In this document: one piece after another, positions 7,816-16,153 of the stretch
Layout of the letters: every line of letters begins with the position of its first letter
How positions within the stretch are numbered: position 1 is the first letter of the stretch
Source of the DNA: Barnesiella merdipullorum
Lineage (GTDB): Bacteria; Bacteroidota; Bacteroidia; Bacteroidales; Barnesiellaceae
Assembly (NCBI GenBank): GCA_019116365.1
Contig: DXBT01000010.1
Location: 62,001 to 126,000 of the forward strand
Reading direction: 5' to 3'
Length of the DNA: 64,000 nt
Position numbers and translations under genes: made by a program
The notes under the pieces: model-generated
What the model was told of the DNA's origin: nothing
The model's input: only the letters and a program-made list of their open reading frames with translations
Database searches by the model: none

Positions 7816-9501
7816 TTACTCCATGAGTTTGCGATAGCGCACCCGATGGGGCTGCACATCGCCCAGACGCTTCTTCTTGTTCTCTTCGTAATCGGAGTAG
7901 GAACCCTCGAAATAGAATACCTTCGAATCGCTCTCAAAGGCCAGGATGTGGGTACAGATGCGGTCGAGGAACCAGCGGTCGTGCGAGATGACCACGGCGC
8001 AACCGGCAAAATTCTCGAGACCCTCCTCGAGTGCCCGCAGGGTATTCACATCGATATCGTTGGTAGGCTCGTCGAGCAACAGCACATTACCCTCTTCCTT
8101 GAGAGCCATGGCCAGGTGCAGGCGGTTGCGCTCTCCACCCGAGAGTACGCCGATGAGTTTCTCCTGGTCGGCACCGGTGAAGTTGAATCGCGACAGATAG
8201 GCCCGGGCATTAACATCGCGGCCCCCCATGCGGAAGGTATCGAGACCACCCGACACCACTTGATAGACAGTCTTGGCAGGGTCGATATCCTTGTGGGTCT
8301 GATCGACATAGGCTATCTTGACTGTCTCGCCGACCTCAAACGAGCCCTTGTCGCACTTCTCCTGCCCCATGATGAGTTTGAAGAGGGTGGTCTTACCGGC
8401 TCCGTTGGGACCGATTACACCCACAATGCCGTTGGGCGGCAGCACGAAGTCGAGGTTGTCGAAGAGCAGTTTGTCGCCATAAGCCTTGGCAACTCCATGG
8501 GCTTCGATTACCTTGTTGCCCAGACGGGGACCGTTGGGTATGAAGATTTCGAGTTTCTCTTCGCGTTCCTTCTGGTCCTCGTTCAACAGTTTGTCGTAGG
8601 AGTTCAAACGGGCCTTACCCTTAGACTGGCGGGCTTTGGGAGCCATGCGCACCCACTCCAGCTCCCGTTCGAGAGTCTTGCGGCGCTTGCTGGCCTGTTT
8701 CTCCTCCATAGCCATGCGCTTGGTCTTCTGCTCGAGCCACGAACTGTAATTGCCTTGCCAGGGGATACCCTCGCCCCGGTCGAGCTCGAGAATCCAGCCA
8801 GCCACATGATCGAGGAAGTAACGGTCGTGGGTGATGGCGATAACCGTGCCGGGATATTGATGCAGATGCTGCTCGAGCCAGTCGATCGACTCGGCATCGA
8901 GGTGGTTGGTAGGCTCGTCGAGCAGGAGGATATCGGGTTGCTGCAACAGCAGTCGGCACAAGGCCACGCGGCGGCGCTCACCCCCCGAGAGGTATTTCAC
9001 GAGCTGATCTTCGGGCGGACAGCGCAGGGCATCCATGGCCCGCTCGAGTTTGTTGTCGAGATTCCAGGCATCGGTAGCATCGATGTGGTCTTGCAGTTCG
9101 GCCTGACGAGCCATGAGGGCCTCCATCTTGTCGGGATCCTCGAGCACCTCGGGATCGCCAAACGATTCGTTCACCTTCTCATACTCGGCCAGCAGGTCGA
9201 GAATGGGTTGCACGCCCTCCTGCACCACCTCTTTCACCGTCTTTTCGGGATCGAGTTTCGGCTCCTGTTCGAGGTAACCCACCGAATAGCCCGGCGAGAA
9301 AACTACCTCGCCCTGGTACGATTTCTCCACCCCAGCGATAATCTTCAGCAGAGTCGATTTTCCCGAGCCGTTGAGACCGATAATACCAATCTTCGCCCCG
9401 TAGAAAAACGAGAGATAAATGTCTTTCAATACTTGTTTGTGAGGCGGAAACATTTTGCTCACGCCCACCATCGAGAATATAATCTTCTTGTCGTCGGCCA
9501 T
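7816..9501 (-). CDS. ettA: Energy-dependent translational throttle protein EttA (ABC-F)
   Basis: A 561-residue ABC-F protein with two ATP-binding cassettes and no membrane domain; by family it binds the ribosomal E site and gates early elongation according to ATP level. Cassette 1 has Walker A GLNGSGKST (42-50), signature LSGGERRR and LLLDEPTNHLD. The linker region rich in K/R (EQKTKRMAMEEKQASKRRKTLERELEW) is the ABC-F interaction arm. Cassette 2 has GPNGAGKTT, LSGGERNR and LLLDEPTNDID. Length and order fit EttA rather than Uup. It lies 27 nt after def and is the last gene of ruvX-def-ettA. Confidence 0.93.
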   Translation of the reverse strand: MADDKKIIFSMVGVSKMFPPHKQVLKDIYLSFFYGAKIGIIGLNGSGKSTLLKIIAGVEKSYQGEVVFSPGYSVGYLEQEPKLDPEKTVKEVVQEGVQPILDLLAEYEKVNESFGDPEVLEDPDKMEALMARQAELQDHIDATDAWNLDNKLERAMDALRCPPEDQLVKYLSGGERRRVALCRLLLQQPDILLLDEPTNHLDAESIDWLEQHLHQYPGTVIAITHDRYFLDHVAGWILELDRGEGIPWQGNYSSWLEQKTKRMAMEEKQASKRRKTLERELEWVRMAPKARQSKGKARLNSYDKLLNEDQKEREEKLEIFIPNGPRLGNKVIEAHGVAKAYGDKLLFDNLDFVLPPNGIVGVIGPNGAGKTTLFKLIMGQEKCDKGSFEVGETVKIAYVDQTHKDIDPAKTVYQVVSGGLDTFRMGGRDVNARAYLSRFNFTGADQEKLIGVLSGGERNRLHLAMALKEEGNVLLLDEPTNDIDVNTLRALEEGLENFAGCAVVISHDRWFLDRICTHILAFESDSKVFYFEGSYSDYEENKKKRLGDVQPHRVRYRKLME

Positions 9502-9528
9502 ATAAAAAAGAGTAATTGGTGTTGAGTT

Positions 9529-10095
9529 TTATTTCTTGGCGGGTGTAGCTTTCACCCGATAGTCGCAGCGCACCTTGCCCTTGATGATATTGACCAGTTT
9601 GGCCTTGATGAGCTGCTTGCGGATGGGCGAGATGCGGTCGATAAACACCTTGCCCTCCAGGTGGTCATACTCGTGCTGTACCACCCGCGAGAGGTATCCC
9701 TCGATTACTTCGTCGTGGGCGACAAACTCCTCGTCGAACCACTTCAACCGAATTTTCTCGATGCGGGTAACCGATTCGTAAACTCCCGGCAGACTGAGGC
9801 ATCCCTCGTCGCGCGACTCCTTGCGGCCATCCTCGAGCACCTCGAGCTGGGGATTGATAAGGGTAAGTCTCTTGCCCTCACAGTCGGGGAAATACTCGGC
9901 CATGGGGCTTACATCGATTACAATCAGCCGTATCGACAGCCCCACCTGAGGGGCGGCCAAGCCTATGCCCTCAGCGGCATACATCGTTTCATACATATTG
10001 GCTATCAGCTCCTTGAGCTGCGGGTAAGAAGCATCAATCTCTTCGGTCTCCTTACGAATGACGGGGTGTCCGTACAGATAAATAGGCAATACCAT
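9529..10095 (-). CDS. def: Peptide deformylase
   Basis: Removes the formyl group from nascent protein N-termini. The 188-residue protein shows all three deformylase motifs: EGIGLAAPQVG, EGCLSLPG (metal-binding Cys) and VVQHEYDHLEG (HExxH metal site). The start MVLPIYLYGHPVIRKE is typical. It follows ruvX by 5 nt and precedes ettA by 27 nt, a translation and DNA-maintenance operon common in Bacteroidales. Confidence 0.96.
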   Translation of the reverse strand: MVLPIYLYGHPVIRKETEEIDASYPQLKELIANMYETMYAAEGIGLAAPQVGLSIRLIVIDVSPMAEYFPDCEGKRLTLINPQLEVLEDGRKESRDEGCLSLPGVYESVTRIEKIRLKWFDEEFVAHDEVIEGYLSRVVQHEYDHLEGKVFIDRISPIRKQLIKAKLVNIIKGKVRCDYRVKATPAKK

Positions 10096-10100
10096 ATCTC

Positions 10101-10517
10101 TTATTGTTTTTTACTTTCCAAATAATCCCTGAGGATAATCGTCGCGCTTATCTCATCGACCAATTCCTTATTGCGGCGGGCCATCTTGGGCAGACCGCCG
10201 TCGAGCATGGCCCGGTGGGCCAGCACCGAGGTGAAGCGCTCGTCGAAAAATTCAACCGGAACCTGGGGAAAGAGTTTCCTGAACCGATTGACAAAGGGGG
10301 TAATATAGCGCATACTCTCCGACGGCTCGTTGTTCATCTGCCGGGGCAACCCCACGACAATCCGCTCGACCTCCTCGCGCTGCATATACTGCGTGAGAAA
10401 CTCGATAAGTTGCGACGAGGCAACGGTAGTCAAACCGTTGGCGATGATTTGCAGGGGATCGGTCACCGCAATACCCGTGCGCTTTTTACCGTAATCTATC
10501 GAAAGTATTCGTGCCAT
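10101..10517 (-). CDS. ruvX: Putative pre-16S rRNA nuclease / Holliday junction resolvase YqgF
   Basis: A 138-residue RNase H-like fold protein of the YqgF/RuvX family, implicated in 16S rRNA 5' maturation. The start at 10517 gives MARILSIDYGKKRTGIAV, with the first catalytic Asp in DYGKKRTG. VVGLPRQMNN, FFDERFTS (second acidic residue) and the C-terminal DEISATIILRDYLE follow. An upstream start at 10556 would add 13 residues that read through the repeat promoter and is rejected. It is the first gene of the operon, driven by the promoter in the dispersed repeat (10526-10557). Confidence 0.93.
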   Translation of the reverse strand: MARILSIDYGKKRTGIAVTDPLQIIANGLTTVASSQLIEFLTQYMQREEVERIVVGLPRQMNNEPSESMRYITPFVNRFRKLFPQVPVEFFDERFTSVLAHRAMLDGGLPKMARRNKELVDEISATIILRDYLESKKQ

Positions 10518-10525
10518 ATATCGGG

Positions 10526-10603
10526 CAAAGATAGCGAAAGGTGAGCGCAGAGACAAACAGAAAACGAAGTTTTCAATGTTTGGCTATGCCGAACCGCATC
10601 CTA
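10526..10603 (-). repeat. Dispersed 78-nt repeat carrying a minus-strand promoter (copy A)
   Basis: This segment aligns without gaps to 41599-41676 with about 63 of 78 positions identical; both ends (CAAAGATAG and GCATCCTA) are perfectly kept. On the minus strand it contains TTTG (10557-10554), 20 nt, then TATCTTTG (10533-10526), a near-consensus Bacteroidetes promoter 9 nt before the ruvX ATG. Both copies sit directly upstream of a minus-strand housekeeping operon. Confidence 0.75.
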
Positions 10604-10745
10604 TTTTCGCAGCGTACAAAGGTAGCGATTTACGCTCGATTTGACAAATTTGTGCAGCAAAGGCTTCAAATTTCACGGTCGTTTCAAGCAGTTTCCCAAC
10701 CTCGTTTTTTTAGGGCAACGCTATTCCAGTTCCCGAGAATATCAC

Positions 10746-10804
10746 TATCTTTGTAGAAGATAGGGAGCAAAAGCTCCCCTGGGACGAACAAGAGCCTACG
10801 GCTC
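10746..10804 (+). promoter_or_regulatory. GH92 promoter -7 box and structured leader
   Basis: TATCTTTG at 10746-10753 matches TAnnTTTG. Ten nt later begins a hairpin GGGAGC (10763-10768)/GCTCCC (10773-10778) with an AAAA loop, then a second one GAGCC/GGCTC at 10792-10804. The leader ends at the mannosidase start. The stretch 10604-10745 holds nothing else I recognise. Confidence 0.55.
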
Positions 10805-10836
10805 ATTTACTTATGAAACACCACAACCCGAACACC

Positions 10837-13122
10837 ATGAAGCGACACACCCTCCTGCGCAACTTGCTTTTTGCAGGCGCTCTCATCAGTAGTCTTCCGC
10901 TACTGGCCAAAACCTCACCCGTCGATTATGTCAATCCCCTTGCCGGGACACTGTCGAAATATGAACTCTCAACGGGCAACACCTACCCGGCTATCGCCCT
11001 GCCGTGGGGCATGAACTTCTGGACCCCGCAAACCGGCCCCATGGGCGACGGCTGGACCTATACCTACACGGCCGATAAAATCGTGGGGTTCAAGCAGACT
11101 CATCAACCCAGCCCCTGGATGAACGACTACGGACAATTCTCGCTCATGCCCGTAACCGGCGGTGTGGTCTTTGACCAGGAACAGCGAGCCAGCTGGTTCT
11201 CGCACAAGGCCGAGGTGGCCAAGCCCTACTACTACAAGGTTTACCTGGCCGACCACGACGTGACCACCGAACTGACGGTAACCGAGCGGGCGGCCCTCTT
11301 CCGCTTCTCCTTCCCCGAAGAGGCCAACTCCTATGTGGTTATCGATGCTTTCGACCGGGGATCGGCCGTAAAGATTATCCCCGAGGAGAACAAAATCATA
11401 GGCTACTCGACCCGCAACTCGGGCGGGGTACCCGAGAACTTCAAAAACTATTTCGTGATTGTTTTTGACAAGCCCTTCAAGTTTACGTCGGTAGCTCTCG
11501 ACAACGCCATCAAGACCAACCAGACCGAAGCCCGGGGCAACCATGCCGGAGCCATCGTAGGATTCTCGACCCGCCGGGGTGAGCAGATTCACGCCCGAGT
11601 AGCCTCGTCGTTCATCAGTCCCGAGCAGGCCGAAATCAACTTGCGGGAACTCGGCGACGGTAACTTCGACCGGCTGGTCAAGCGAGGTAAAGCCCGGTGG
11701 AACGAGGTCTTGTCGCGTATCGAAATCGACGACAACCGCATCGATCACCTGCGCACCTTCTACTCGTGTCTCTACCGGTCGTTGCTCTTCCCTCGCACCT
11801 TCTACGAAATCGATGCCGTGGGACGGGCCGTCCACTACAGCCCCTACAACGGGCAGATACTGCCCGGCTACCTGTTCACCGATACCGGCTTTTGGGATAC
11901 CTTCCGCTCGCTCTTCCCGCTGCTCAATCTCATGTATCCGTCGATGAACGAGAAGATGCAGGAGGGGCTGGTCAACGCCTACCGCGAGAGCGGATTCCTG
12001 CCCGAATGGGCCAGCCCGGGACACCGCGACTGCATGATCGGGAACAACTCGGCCTCGGTGGTAACCGATGCCTACGTCAAAGGGCTCAGGGGATACGACA
12101 TCGAGAAACTGTGGGAGGCTCTGAAGCATGGAGCCAACGACCACCTCGAGGGATCGGCCTCGGGACGGGTGGCTTTCGAAGCCTATAACCGCCTGGGCTA
12201 TGTTCCCAACAACATAGGCGTGGGACAGAGTGTAGCCCGCACCCTCGAATATGCCTACAACGACTGGTGCATCTATACCCTGGGCCGGCTGCTGGGGAAA
12301 CCCGACAGCGAAATCGATATCTACAAACAACGTAGCCTCAACTATCGCCAGGTCTATAACCCCGACAAACGACTCATGGTGGGGCGCGACGACCAGGGCA
12401 ACTTCAACTCCCTATTCAAAGGCACCGACTGGAGCGACGACTTCTGCGAAGGGAACAGCTGGCACTGGAGCTTCTGCGTCTTCCACGACCCGCAAGGGCT
12501 CATCGACCTCATGGGCGGCAACCAGGTGTTCAACCACATGATGGACTCGATATTTGTCATGCCCAGCTACCTGGGTATGGACAGCCGCGACGTCATCCAC
12601 GAGATGCGCGAGATGCAGGTGATGAACATGGGCCAGTATGCCCACGGCAACCAGCCCATACAGCACATGGTCTATCTCTACAACTACTCGGGCCAACCCT
12701 GGAAGGCACAAAGCCACATCCGCGAAATCATGCACAAGCTCTACAACCATACCCCCGCCGGATATTGCGGCGACGAGGATAACGGTCAGACCTCGGCCTG
12801 GTACATCTTCTCGGCCCTGGGGTTCTACCCGGTATGCCCGGGTTCCGACCAGTATGTAATGGGGACGCCGCTCTTCGAGAAGGCGACCCTGCACCTCGAG
12901 AACGGGAAGAAATTTGTCATCGAGGCCAACGGCAACAACGACCTCACCCCCTACATCTGCTCGATGAAACTCAACGGCAAGAGCTACACGCACAACTACC
13001 TGACTCACGGCGACCTCACCCGCGGCGGGAGGGCCCAGTTTGTGATGGGCGATAAACCCAACCTCAAGCGAGGCACCGACGCGGCCGACGCCCCCTACTC
13101 CTTCTCTCAGGAAAACCAATAA
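10837..13122 (+). CDS. GH92 family alpha-mannosidase, secreted
   Basis: A calcium-dependent exo-alpha-mannosidase family (GH92, alpha-1,2-mannosidase type) acting on high-mannose N-glycans or mannans. From ATG 10837 the protein is 761 residues with signal peptide MKRHTLLRNLLFAGALISSLPLLA; an ATG at 10813 adds eight residues. Hallmarks include VDYVNPLAGT, NTYPAIALPWGMNFWTPQTG, FKQTHQPSPWMNDYG, SGFLPEWASPG, VGQSVARTLEYAYNDW and the C-terminal GDEDNGQTSAWYIFSALGFYPVCPGSDQYV, all strong GH92 signatures. It is followed 23 nt later by an EEP-family gene and then GH125. No SusC/SusD pair lies nearby. Confidence 0.95.
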   Translation: MKRHTLLRNLLFAGALISSLPLLAKTSPVDYVNPLAGTLSKYELSTGNTYPAIALPWGMNFWTPQTGPMGDGWTYTYTADKIVGFKQTHQPSPWMNDYGQFSLMPVTGGVVFDQEQRASWFSHKAEVAKPYYYKVYLADHDVTTELTVTERAALFRFSFPEEANSYVVIDAFDRGSAVKIIPEENKIIGYSTRNSGGVPENFKNYFVIVFDKPFKFTSVALDNAIKTNQTEARGNHAGAIVGFSTRRGEQIHARVASSFISPEQAEINLRELGDGNFDRLVKRGKARWNEVLSRIEIDDNRIDHLRTFYSCLYRSLLFPRTFYEIDAVGRAVHYSPYNGQILPGYLFTDTGFWDTFRSLFPLLNLMYPSMNEKMQEGLVNAYRESGFLPEWASPGHRDCMIGNNSASVVTDAYVKGLRGYDIEKLWEALKHGANDHLEGSASGRVAFEAYNRLGYVPNNIGVGQSVARTLEYAYNDWCIYTLGRLLGKPDSEIDIYKQRSLNYRQVYNPDKRLMVGRDDQGNFNSLFKGTDWSDDFCEGNSWHWSFCVFHDPQGLIDLMGGNQVFNHMMDSIFVMPSYLGMDSRDVIHEMREMQVMNMGQYAHGNQPIQHMVYLYNYSGQPWKAQSHIREIMHKLYNHTPAGYCGDEDNGQTSAWYIFSALGFYPVCPGSDQYVMGTPLFEKATLHLENGKKFVIEANGNNDLTPYICSMKLNGKSYTHNYLTHGDLTRGGRAQFVMGDKPNLKRGTDAADAPYSFSQENQ

Positions 13123-13145
13123 CCTGCAAAAAACTTTCATTCGTC

Positions 13146-14096
13146 ATGAGCATTCACATGAACAATAGGCTGGGAATTGTTCCCCTACTCGTCCTGCTGC
13201 TGGGACTTTGCGCCTGCCAGAACAACAAGACAGCCACCTTCACCGTGGCTTCGTACAATCTGAGAAATGCCAATGCGGCCGATTCGGCCCAGGGCGACGG
13301 CTGGCAACAGCGTCTCCCGGTCATTGCCGACCTCATCCGCTTCCACGAATTCGACATCTTCGGCACCCAAGAGGGACTCAAACATCAACTCGACTCTCTC
13401 AAGAACCGCCTGCCGGGATTCGACTACATAGGTGCCGGACGCGACGATGGGAAGGACCGAGGCGAGCATGCCGCCATCTTCTACCGCACCGACCGCTTCG
13501 AGCTGCTCGACCACGGCAACTTCTGGCTCTCCCAAACCCCCGACACACCCAGCGTGGGATGGGATGCCGCGCTGCCCCGAATCTGCACCTGGGGACACTT
13601 CAAGGTCAAAGGAAGCCCGTGCGAGTTTCTCTTCTTCAACCTGCACATGGACCACATCGGGAAAGAGGCCCGGGTCGAGAGCGCCTACCTCGTACAACAG
13701 AAGATGAAAGAGATAGGCCAAGATATGCCCGTGATTCTTACGGGCGACTTCAACGTCGATCAAACCCATCGCTCCTACCAGGCTCTCACCGAAAGCGGAG
13801 CACTGGGCGACTCGTATGAAAAGGCCCGGTTTCGCTATGCCCTCAACGGCTCGTTCAACGGGTTTGCCCCCGACAGCTACACCCAAAGCCGCATCGACCA
13901 CGTGTTCGTGTCGCCCGACTTCACGGTGCTGAAATACGGCGTACTCACCGACAACTACCGCACGGTCAAAGCCGACAATCAGGATGCCCAGGTGAAAGAC
14001 TACCCCAAAGAGATTGTCATCAAGAGCTACGAAGCCCGCATGCCCTCCGACCACTTCCCCGTAGAGGTGGTGCTCGAGCTCGGCTGCAAGAAATAA
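13146..14096 (+). CDS. Endonuclease/exonuclease/phosphatase family lipoprotein
   Basis: 316 residues with a lipoprotein signal (LLVLLLGLCAC, lipid-modified Cys about residue 25), so exported and membrane-anchored. EEP-fold motifs: SYNLRNANAADS, FGTQEGLKHQL (metal-binding Glu), FNLHMDHIG, ILTGDFNVD, and SDHFPVEV (catalytic Asp-His). EEP members cleave phosphodiesters or phosphomonoesters of nucleic acids, sugar phosphates or inositides; relatives often neighbour GH92 genes in Bacteroidetes. With two mannosidases around it, removing phosphate or phosphodiester groups from mannosides is a plausible job, but this is inference. A second ATG at 13158 is also possible. Confidence 0.9.
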   Translation: MSIHMNNRLGIVPLLVLLLGLCACQNNKTATFTVASYNLRNANAADSAQGDGWQQRLPVIADLIRFHEFDIFGTQEGLKHQLDSLKNRLPGFDYIGAGRDDGKDRGEHAAIFYRTDRFELLDHGNFWLSQTPDTPSVGWDAALPRICTWGHFKVKGSPCEFLFFNLHMDHIGKEARVESAYLVQQKMKEIGQDMPVILTGDFNVDQTHRSYQALTESGALGDSYEKARFRYALNGSFNGFAPDSYTQSRIDHVFVSPDFTVLKYGVLTDNYRTVKADNQDAQVKDYPKEIVIKSYEARMPSDHFPVEVVLELGCKK

Positions 14097-14162
14097 TCGG
14101 CCGACAGATGTCAAACAGAACCCGAATATAAACCTGTTTTATTCATATTACCCGTTTTTCAT

Positions 14163-15608
14163 ATGAAAATCATAGCCCAAGTAAGCTGCCTGTGTCTGGC
14201 CCTGGGATGCGGAGTCCCTGGTGTACAGGCGGCAACCAGTCCCGTGCCTGTGGCCCAGGCCGACAATACCCGCGTACAATACACCTGCCAACGCCCGCAA
14301 GAGCGGCTGTTCACCTCGACGGCTGTCGAGAAACAGATTGCGCGTGTAAAAGCCCTGCTCACCAATGCCCGGCTCGCCTGGATGTTTGAAAACTGTTTTC
14401 CCAATACGCTCGACACCACCGTCCACTTCGACGGCAACGACGACACCTTTGTATATACCGGCGACATTCACGCCATGTGGCTGCGCGACTCGGGAGCCCA
14501 GGTGTGGCCCTATGTGCAGCTGGCCAACGACGACCCCCAACTGAAAAAGATGCTGGCCGGCGTCATCAACCGCCAGTTCAAGTGTATCAACATCGACCCC
14601 TATGCCAACGCCTTCAACATGGGCCCCACCGGTGGCTACTGGCAATCGGACCTCACCGACATGAAACCCGAGCTACACGAGCGCAAATGGGAAATCGACT
14701 CGCTGTGCTACCCCATCCGGCTCGCCTACCAATACTGGCAGGTAACGGGCGACACCTCGGTATTCGGCGACGAGTGGATTGGTGCCATCACCCTCATCGT
14801 GCGCACCTTCAAGGAGCAACAGCGCAAGGAGGGTGTGGGTCCCTACAGCTTCATGCGTCGCACCGAACGGGCACTCGACACAATGACCAACCGGGGCCTG
14901 GGCAACCCCGTGAAACCCGTGGGACTCATCTGCTCGGCCTTCCGCCCGTCGGACGATGCCACCACCTTCCAGTTCCTCGTACCCTCCAACTTCTTCGCCG
15001 TGACCTCGCTCAGAAAAGCGGCCGAGATACTGCGCACCGTCAACCACGACGAAACACTGGCCCGGGAGTGCACCGCTCTGGCCCGGGAGGTGGAGGATGC
15101 CTTGCAGAAATATGCCGTCTATAACCACCCGAAATATGGACCGATTTATGCCTACGAAGTCGATGGTTTCGGCAACCAGTTGCTCATGGACGACGCCAAC
15201 GTACCCAGCCTGCTGGCCATGCCCTACCTGGGCGACGTGGCCATAGACGACCCCATCTACCAAAATACCCGCCGCTTTGTATGGAGCCAGGACAACCCCT
15301 ATTTCTTCAAAGGTAAAGCCGGCGAAGGCATTGGCGGCCCCCATGTGGGTTACGATATGGTATGGCCCATGAGTATCATGATGAAAGCCTTCACCAGCCA
15401 GGACGACCAGGAGATAAAAGACTGCATCGAGATGCTCATGACCACCGATGCCGGCACGGGATTCATGCACGAGTCGTTCCACAAAGACAACGCCAGCAAC
15501 TTCACTCGCGCCTGGTTTGCCTGGCAAAACACCCTCTTCGGCGAACTCATTCTCAAGCTGGTAAACGAGGGTAAAGTCGATCTGCTCAACAGCATCGACA
15601 TCCAATAA
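14163..15608 (+). CDS. GH125 family exo-alpha-1,6-mannosidase, exported
   Basis: A 481-residue protein with signal peptide MKIIAQVSCLCLALGCGVPGVQA. The GH125 (old DUF1237) signatures are plain: TLDTTVHFDG, YTGDIHAMWLRDSGAQVWPY, INIDPYANAFN, WEIDSLCYPIRLAYQYW, GLICSAFRPSDDATTFQFLVP, LMDDANVPSLLAMPYLG, and a C-terminal DAGTGFMHESFHKDN. By family it removes alpha-1,6-linked mannose from N-glycan or mannan cores, complementing GH92, which trims alpha-1,2/1,3 branches. It closes the three-gene set and is followed by a strong terminator. Confidence 0.95.
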   Translation: MKIIAQVSCLCLALGCGVPGVQAATSPVPVAQADNTRVQYTCQRPQERLFTSTAVEKQIARVKALLTNARLAWMFENCFPNTLDTTVHFDGNDDTFVYTGDIHAMWLRDSGAQVWPYVQLANDDPQLKKMLAGVINRQFKCINIDPYANAFNMGPTGGYWQSDLTDMKPELHERKWEIDSLCYPIRLAYQYWQVTGDTSVFGDEWIGAITLIVRTFKEQQRKEGVGPYSFMRRTERALDTMTNRGLGNPVKPVGLICSAFRPSDDATTFQFLVPSNFFAVTSLRKAAEILRTVNHDETLARECTALAREVEDALQKYAVYNHPKYGPIYAYEVDGFGNQLLMDDANVPSLLAMPYLGDVAIDDPIYQNTRRFVWSQDNPYFFKGKAGEGIGGPHVGYDMVWPMSIMMKAFTSQDDQEIKDCIEMLMTTDAGTGFMHESFHKDNASNFTRAWFAWQNTLFGELILKLVNEGKVDLLNSIDIQ

Positions 15609-15624
15609 TCATCGCTCAATTACA

Positions 15625-15679
15625 CAAGAGAAATATATGTCTGTCATCTAAAAAGCGTATATTTCTCTTGCGTTTTTTT
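15625..15679 (+). terminator. Intrinsic terminator after GH125
   Basis: Perfect 13-bp stem CAAGAGAAATATA (15625-15637) with TATATTTCTCTTG (15658-15670), then CG and seven T. Confidence 0.88.
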
Positions 15680-15739
15680 AAATAGAACGCTTATTTCTAA
15701 AAAAGAGTTAATGCAACGCACTTTTTTATCAAAAACATG

Positions 15740-15768
15740 TTGTACAACATATAAAAGCGCTATATTTG
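15740..15768 (+). promoter_or_regulatory. Orphan promoter upstream of a predicted small RNA
   Basis: TTG (15740-15742), 18 nt, TATATTTG (15761-15768): a good Bacteroidetes promoter on the plus strand. No plus-strand gene follows before the minus-strand tRNA; instead an intrinsic terminator ends about 70 nt later. Confidence 0.6.
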
Positions 15769-15772
15769 CACT

Positions 15773-15839
15773 GTGTTTTTCATGGTATTAGATTTAAGGT
15801 TAACAAAGATTGGTTGTCGTGAGACAATCAATTTTTTTT
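15773..15839 (+). ncRNA. Candidate orphan small RNA
   Basis: A promoter just upstream predicts a start near 15773-15776. The transcript would end in a clean intrinsic terminator: ATTGGTTGTC (15809-15818), GTGA loop, GACAATCAAT (15823-15832), a 10-bp stem with one G-U pair, then a run of T to 15839. The 5' part (about 35 nt, rich in U and A, GATTTAAGGTTAACAAAG) is unpaired and could be a target-binding region. No open reading frame of useful size. The rest of 15680-15987 has no gene that I can support. Confidence 0.5.
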
Positions 15840-15950
15840 GTACCTGCCCGAAAGGCTCTTTACCACCCCCCTCTCCCGAACAATGACCTCCCGAGTTCTA
15901 CCCGGCACTCCGGCTTAGACAGTTGTCACCCCGCACGTTTGAGGCAAGCA

Positions 15951-15983
15951 CAAAAAAAACCTGCAAGAGCAACTCTCACAGGT
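15951..15983 (-). terminator. Terminator of tRNA-Leu
   Basis: Minus strand: ACCTG-tg-AGAG, 3-nt loop, CTCT-tg-CAGGT (15983 down to 15959), followed by eight T. It begins 5 nt after the tRNA end. Confidence 0.8.
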
Positions 15984-15987
15984 CTTG

Positions 15988-16069
15988 TGCGGACGACGGG
16001 ACTCGAACCCACACGTCGCAAGACACTAGATCCTAAGTCTAGCGCGGCTACCAATTACGCCACGTCCGC
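15988..16069 (-). tRNA. tRNA-Leu, anticodon UAG
   Basis: An 82-nt cloverleaf on the minus strand. The acceptor stem GCGGACG (16069-16063) pairs with CGTCCGC (15995-15989), with discriminator A at 15988. The anticodon stem CTAGA/TCTAG encloses loop CTTAGGA, with anticodon TAG reading CUN leucine codons. The T-arm GTGGGTTCGAGTCCC and a variable arm are present, as expected for a class II tRNA. The CCA end is not encoded. It has its own promoter and terminator. Confidence 0.96.
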
Positions 16070-16080
16070 AAACGATGGCA

Positions 16081-16111
16081 CAAATATACAAGAAGTTTAT
16101 AACATGTACAA
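16081..16111 (-). promoter_or_regulatory. tRNA-Leu promoter
   Basis: Minus strand TTG (16111-16109), 20 nt, TATATTTG (16088-16081), 12 nt before the tRNA 5' end. Confidence 0.7.
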
Positions 16112-16153
16112 TGAATCGAGTTACAAAGTTTGCCACCGCACAGGGCGCCAGCC

